Shown piece by piece: positions 5,698 through 8,863 of a stretch of 8,863 bases of DNA. The position numbers were made by a program, and so were the translations under genes. Positions within the stretch are counted from its first letter, which is position 1. The number at the start of each line of letters is the position of its first letter. Below the pieces are notes generated by a model. That model was not told where the DNA came from, searched no databases, and saw nothing but the letters and a program-made list of their open reading frames with translations. Source of the stretch: an uncultured Lachnospiraceae bacterium (GTDB taxonomy: Bacteria; Bacillota_A; Clostridia; Lachnospirales; Lachnospiraceae). The stretch is taken from assembly GCA_902795715.1 (NCBI GenBank), contig CADBME010000397.1:1-8863 (forward strand), written 5' to 3'.

Positions 5698-6504
5698 ATG
5701 AGGACAGCATTATCAATCGCAGGGAGTGATTCCAGCGGAGGCGCCGGTATACAGGCAGATATTAAGACCATGACTATGAATGGCGTTTATGCCATGACAG
5801 CCATCACGGCTCTTACTGCCCAGAATACGACCGGGGTATCAGGAATCATGGAAGTGACTCCTGATTTTTTACTGGAACAATTAGAAAATATTTTTACGGA
5901 TATCCGGCCCGATGCAGTAAAAATCGGCATGGTATCCTCGTCAGATCTGATTCGGGTTATTGCAGACACCCTTAAAAAATACCAGGCAGATAAGATTGTG
6001 GTAGACCCTGTGATGGTTGCGACCAGCGGGGCTAAACTGATCAGCGATGATGCCATAGATACTCTGAAAAACAATCTCCTGCCTCTGGCTTCGGTGGTTA
6101 CTCCCAATATTCCGGAGGCGGAGGTCCTTTCCGGAATGGAAATCCGGTCGCCGGAGGATATGGAAAAGGCAGCTAAGATGATTTCAGACCAATGGGGATG
6201 TGCTGTTTTGTGTAAGGGAGGCCATGACTTGAATGATGCCAATGACCTTCTCTATGCCAAGGGAAATTTCCGCTGGTTCCGGGGAAGGAGAATTGATAAT
6301 CCCAATACCCATGGAACAGGCTGCACCCTGTCAAGTGCCATTGCCTCCAACCTGGCAAAGGGTTTTGATATGGAGGAATCCGTGGGACGGGCCAAGGAGT
6401 ATATTTCCGGTGCTCTGGCAGCCATGCTGGACCTGGGCCGGGGAAGCGGACCTATGAATCATGCCTTTGCTTTGACGGGTATCTTTTCCTCGGATAATGA
6501 TTGA
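5698..6504 (+). CDS. thiD: hydroxymethylpyrimidine / phosphomethylpyrimidine kinase
   Basis: ThiD phosphorylates HMP twice, via HMP-P to HMP-PP, the pyrimidine partner of ThiE. The protein is 268 residues, matching the family. Motifs are SIAGSDSSGGAGIQADIKT (6-24), AQNTTGV (41-47), DAVKIGMV (72-79), VVDPVMVATSG (101-111), VVTPNIPEAE (133-142), VLCKGGH (170-176) and the anion hole HGTGCTLSSA (205-214) with Cys209. I chose the ATG at 5698 because AAAGGAG at 5685-5691 sits 6 nt upstream and the protein then begins right before the first strand. An earlier in-frame TTG at 5674 would add eight charged residues that the family lacks. A related pyridoxal kinase is possible for this fold, but the operon makes ThiD the clear choice. 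A 91-nt gap without a terminator separates it from tenA. Confidence 0.96.
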   Translation: MRTALSIAGSDSSGGAGIQADIKTMTMNGVYAMTAITALTAQNTTGVSGIMEVTPDFLLEQLENIFTDIRPDAVKIGMVSSSDLIRVIADTLKKYQADKIVVDPVMVATSGAKLISDDAIDTLKNNLLPLASVVTPNIPEAEVLSGMEIRSPEDMEKAAKMISDQWGCAVLCKGGHDLNDANDLLYAKGNFRWFRGRRIDNPNTHGTGCTLSSAIASNLAKGFDMEESVGRAKEYISGALAAMLDLGRGSGPMNHAFALTGIFSSDND

Positions 6505-6595
6505 GACTCTTTTTTACCGGAGGAGAAAATACACTGGCAAGATAAAAATCAATGGAAAAAAGACATTTGACTTACATTAAGGAGGACCAAACTAT

Positions 6596-7267
6596 ATGAC
6601 TGTTTCTGAGAGACTGGTGAAATCAGAGCTGGAGATTTTTGATCAGTATACCAATCATCCTTTTGTCCGGGGAATCGGCACGGGAAAGCTGGATAAGGAA
6701 AAATTCTGCTATTATCTGATTCAGGATTATCTCTATCTGATGGACTATGCCCGCGTTTTTGCCATCGGTGCAGCAAAGGCCAAAAACCTGAGAACCATGA
6801 ATGTCTTTTCCAACTATGTCAGCCAGATTACCAGTGGAGAGATGGATATCCATCGCGCCTACATGGAAAGGATGGGGATATCCTTAGAGGAGGCCACAGA
6901 GACAAGAGTAGCGCTGGAAAATATTTCCTATACATCTTATATGATCCGGATTGCCTATGAGGAAGATGAAGCTGAGATTGCCGCAGCTATTCTTTCCTGT
7001 GCCATCAGCTATGAGATTATCGCCCGGAACCTCCTCCTGGGCCTGCCAGGGTCCAAAGACCATCCATTCTATGGAGAGTGGATCCGGGGTTACACCAGTG
7101 ATGCCTACCACCAGGAAAATCTGGAGCTGATGGATCTTCTGGATGAGCTTACGGTAAACTATTCAGAAGACCAGATCACTCATCTGATGGAGATATTCCA
7201 TATGTGCACAAGATATGAAGGTGCCTTCTGGGATATGGCCTGGAATTATGAGAAAGGCAGACTATGA
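6596..7267 (+). CDS. tenA: aminopyrimidine aminohydrolase TenA
   Basis: TenA hydrolyses 4-amino-5-aminomethyl-2-methylpyrimidine, a breakdown product of thiamin, to HMP for reuse by ThiD. Some members can also split thiamin itself. The all-helical protein has 223 residues. It opens with HPFVRGIGTGKL (21-32) and has QDYLYL (43-48, with Asp44 and Tyr47), NISYTSYM (109-116, Tyr112), SCAISYE (134-140, catalytic Cys135 and Tyr139) and RYEGAFWDMAW (206-216) with Glu208 as the likely acid. The Cys places it in the classical TenA_C group rather than the Cys-less TenA_E group. The start has TAAGGAGG at 6578-6585. The last codons overlap the next gene in an ATGA arrangement, tying it to the transporter and suggesting the imported compound is its substrate precursor. 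Confidence 0.96.
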   Translation: MTVSERLVKSELEIFDQYTNHPFVRGIGTGKLDKEKFCYYLIQDYLYLMDYARVFAIGAAKAKNLRTMNVFSNYVSQITSGEMDIHRAYMERMGISLEEATETRVALENISYTSYMIRIAYEEDEAEIAAAILSCAISYEIIARNLLLGLPGSKDHPFYGEWIRGYTSDAYHQENLELMDLLDELTVNYSEDQITHLMEIFHMCTRYEGAFWDMAWNYEKGRL

Positions 7268-8043
7268 TACTTGAATTTGATCATGTTACTTTTCGCTACC
7301 CCGGAAGTGAGCTGCCGATTCTGGAGAATCTTTCTTTTTCCCTTGACCGTAAGGAATTTGTCTCCATCATCGGACCCAGCGGAAGTGGAAAGACCACCCT
7401 TCTCCGCCTGGTAAATGGGTTTATCCGGCCGGATCAGGGAACTATTCGAGTCATGGATGAAGACCTGGCTGCCGATGCGGATAAAAACAGCGGGACAAGA
7501 AAGAAGATAAAATGCGGCTATATGCCCCAGAACGACCTTCTCTTTCCCTGGGACACCCTTCTTGATAATGTCGCTCTGCCCCTCCGCATCAGTAAAGTGG
7601 CCAGGGCAGAGAGGGAAGAGAAAGCCAGAGCCCTTATAGAACAGGTCGGCCTGGCAGGATATGAAGATAAATATCCTAAGGAGCTATCTGGGGGGATGAA
7701 GCAAAGAGCATCTTTTGCCAGAACCCTTGCAACCGGATCCGATCTCCTTTTGCTGGACGAACCTTTTAGCGCTCTGGATTCTATTACCAGAGCTTCCATG
7801 CAGGAATGGATGCACCGGCAATGGAGAAGCATGAATAAAACCATACTCATGATTACCCATGACGTGGAAGAAGCTATTTTCCTGTCGGGAAGGATTCTTG
7901 TGATGACTGGGAATCCGGTACGACAGATGGAGGAGGTCAAGGTTCCTCTTTCTGAGGAGAGGACAAGGGACATGGTCTTGTCCGGAGAAATCATGAAATG
8001 GAAACAGAGATTAATCGGGATGTTGAGAGAGGATGTCGGATGA
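7264..8043 (+). CDS. thiZ: ABC transporter ATPase, thiamin-precursor (aminopyrimidine) uptake
   Basis: This 259-residue ATPase drives an importer, binding its permease on the cytoplasmic side. It has Walker A GPSGSGKT (37-44), Q-loop YMPQND (Gln89), signature LSGGMKQR (141-148), Walker B LLLLDEP (161-167), D-loop SALD and H-loop ITHD (His199). The sequence around the Q-loop (LFPWDTLLDNVALPL) is typical of the nitrate/taurine (NitT/TauT) transporter group, to which the ThiXYZ formylaminopyrimidine system belongs. The ATG at 7264 overlaps the tenA stop in ATGA, with GAAAGGCAG upstream, and its own stop overlaps the permease start in the same way. The ATPase class is certain. The substrate is inferred from tenA, thiD and the TPP riboswitch, hence the symbol is by context. 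Confidence 0.93.
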   Translation: MILEFDHVTFRYPGSELPILENLSFSLDRKEFVSIIGPSGSGKTTLLRLVNGFIRPDQGTIRVMDEDLAADADKNSGTRKKIKCGYMPQNDLLFPWDTLLDNVALPLRISKVARAEREEKARALIEQVGLAGYEDKYPKELSGGMKQRASFARTLATGSDLLLLDEPFSALDSITRASMQEWMHRQWRSMNKTILMITHDVEEAIFLSGRILVMTGNPVRQMEEVKVPLSEERTRDMVLSGEIMKWKQRLIGMLREDVG

Positions 8044-8795
8044 ATAAAGAGATGACTCCGATGAATAAAAGGATATTTGGAATCGGGTTCGGTGTTTTTT
8101 TGCTTCTGATCTGGGAGATTCTGTCCCTGCAGATTCAAAATTCCTTTATGCTGCCGGGCCCTGCGGATGTGGTCCGGTCCCTGATTGAAAACCGTGTAGA
8201 ATTATTTACCGTACATCTTCCGGCTACCATGGCCGTAGTCCTGACCGGAGGAGTGAGTGCTGTACTGATCGGGCTTTTTTTTGCCCTGGTCATGGACCGG
8301 TTTCCCGGGGCAGCCCATACTCTTTATCCGATTTTTACAATCAGTCAGACTTTGCCCATAACCTGTATCGCACCGGTCTTTGTGCTATGGCTCGGATACA
8401 CTATGAAAACAAGAGTACTGCTTGTTATTCTTATGAATTTTTTTGCAGTTACCGTAGACTTTTATGATGGCTTGCAATCAACTGCCCCCGAGCGAATCGA
8501 TTTATTGAGAACTTACGGGGCAGACCGGAGACAGGAACTGATCTGCCTTCGCTTTCCCACTGCCCTGCCCAATCTCTTTTCTGCCCTGCATATTGTCATT
8601 CCCTGGTCGGTAGTGGGAGCAGCCGTCTCCGAATGGCTGGGAGCCCCTTATGGACTGGGAACATACAGCAGGTATTGTCTGGGAAATCTGGATGCCGCAG
8701 GACTTCTGGCTCCCCTCTTTATTTTGAGTCTGGTCGCACTGACCCTGAACGGAGCGGTTACATTGGCAGAAAGAAAGACTCTGGAATGGATGTAG
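8040..8795 (+). CDS. thiX: ABC transporter permease, thiamin-precursor (aminopyrimidine) uptake
   Basis: This 251-residue integral membrane protein has about six hydrophobic segments: roughly 12-30, 62-86, 95-118, 124-142, 183-200 and 220-242. The cytoplasmic loop TYGADRRQELICLRFP (158-173) followed by ALP is the EAA-type motif that docks the ATPase, in the form usual for NitT/TauT permeases. LPGPADV (38-44) after the first segment is also characteristic of that group. I chose the ATG at 8040 because it overlaps the ATPase stop (ATGA) and has GAGAGGA at 8026-8032 upstream. A second ATG at 8061 is possible, and the longer in-frame start at 7998 lies inside the ATPase gene. With the ATPase it would form the import channel for a pyrimidine precursor; specificity would come from a binding protein, probably the next gene. 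Confidence 0.93.
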   Translation: MNKEMTPMNKRIFGIGFGVFLLLIWEILSLQIQNSFMLPGPADVVRSLIENRVELFTVHLPATMAVVLTGGVSAVLIGLFFALVMDRFPGAAHTLYPIFTISQTLPITCIAPVFVLWLGYTMKTRVLLVILMNFFAVTVDFYDGLQSTAPERIDLLRTYGADRRQELICLRFPTALPNLFSALHIVIPWSVVGAAVSEWLGAPYGLGTYSRYCLGNLDAAGLLAPLFILSLVALTLNGAVTLAERKTLEWM

Positions 8796-8829
8796 TTATG
8801 ATAAAGTTCGGCAAAGAAACAGGACCGAA

Positions 8830-8863
8830 TTGAAAAAAACACGGATAAATGCGTGTATGAAAG
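8830..8863 (+). CDS. probable start of the ABC substrate-binding protein, truncated by the right edge
   Basis: A TTG at 8830 with ACAGGA 5 nt upstream begins LKKTRINACMK, which looks like the basic n-region of a signal peptide, and runs off the window. An ATG at 8857 in the same frame is the alternative start. A binding protein (thiY-like lipoprotein) is the component missing from the ABC system just upstream. Only 11 codons are visible, so this is a placement by context. Confidence 0.4.
   Translation, partial: MKKTRINACMK

Noticed and set aside
6519..6525. GGAGGAG ribosome-binding-site-like sequence after thiD
   Set aside because: No start codon at a suitable distance opens a frame of any length.
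6567..6572. TTGACT as a second promoter before tenA
   Set aside because: The -10 position 17 nt downstream (AACTAT) is poor and transcription would start inside tenA.
6552..6599. 15-codon ORF ending in ATGA overlap with tenA, a possible leader peptide
   Set aside because: It has no ribosome binding site of its own and tenA has a strong one; chance overlap is more likely.
8798..8833. 11-codon ORF after the permease
   Set aside because: Too short and featureless to support as a gene.

Overview
The window looks like a chromosomal segment of a Gram-positive anaerobe of the Clostridia, most plausibly Lachnospiraceae. This rests on moderate GC content, strong AAGGAGG-type ribosome binding sites, bacterial Ig-like (Big_2) surface domains, a zinc-ribbon membrane protein of Firmicute style, and a thiamin-salvage operon behind a TPP riboswitch with an intrinsic terminator. 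The taxon is inferred; there is no rRNA or other marker. All supported genes lie on the + strand.

Left part (1-3202): the C-terminal end of a lysine-rich protein with two Big_2 domains runs in from the left edge. Next is a 508-residue zinc-ribbon, single-pass membrane protein with a long charged low-complexity region, encoded partly by a 122-nt uninterrupted homopurine tract, and a small C-terminal domain. After an 11-bp perfect hairpin comes a 234-residue protein with an HEFTH motif and a downstream Glu, a candidate zinc metallopeptidase of unknown role. These three genes have no evident connection with the thiamin genes.

Right part (3221-8863): a promoter (TTGACT, 17 nt, TATTAT) starts a leader with a TPP riboswitch. 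Its 3' end can pair with the 5' arm of a 12-bp terminator, giving a readable OFF switch. The operon that follows is thiM, thiE, a HAD phosphatase, thiD, tenA, ABC ATPase (thiZ-like), ABC permease (thiX-like), and probably the first codons of the substrate-binding protein (thiY-like) at the right edge. Several junctions are start/stop overlaps.

Together these genes describe salvage rather than de novo synthesis. The ABC system would bring in a pyrimidine degradation product. TenA would release hydroxymethylpyrimidine (HMP) from its amino form. ThiD would convert HMP to HMP-PP and ThiM would phosphorylate hydroxyethylthiazole, and ThiE would join the two to thiamin monophosphate (TMP). The HAD enzyme is a candidate for removing the TMP phosphate, which would make sense if the cell finishes with thiamin pyrophosphokinase instead of ThiL; neither gene is in the window. 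I see no mobile element, CRISPR array, tRNA or rRNA. The most informative items are the readable riboswitch mechanism, the HAD enzyme inside the pathway, and the two unfamiliar proteins to the left; I do not see convincing evidence for a wholly new system.
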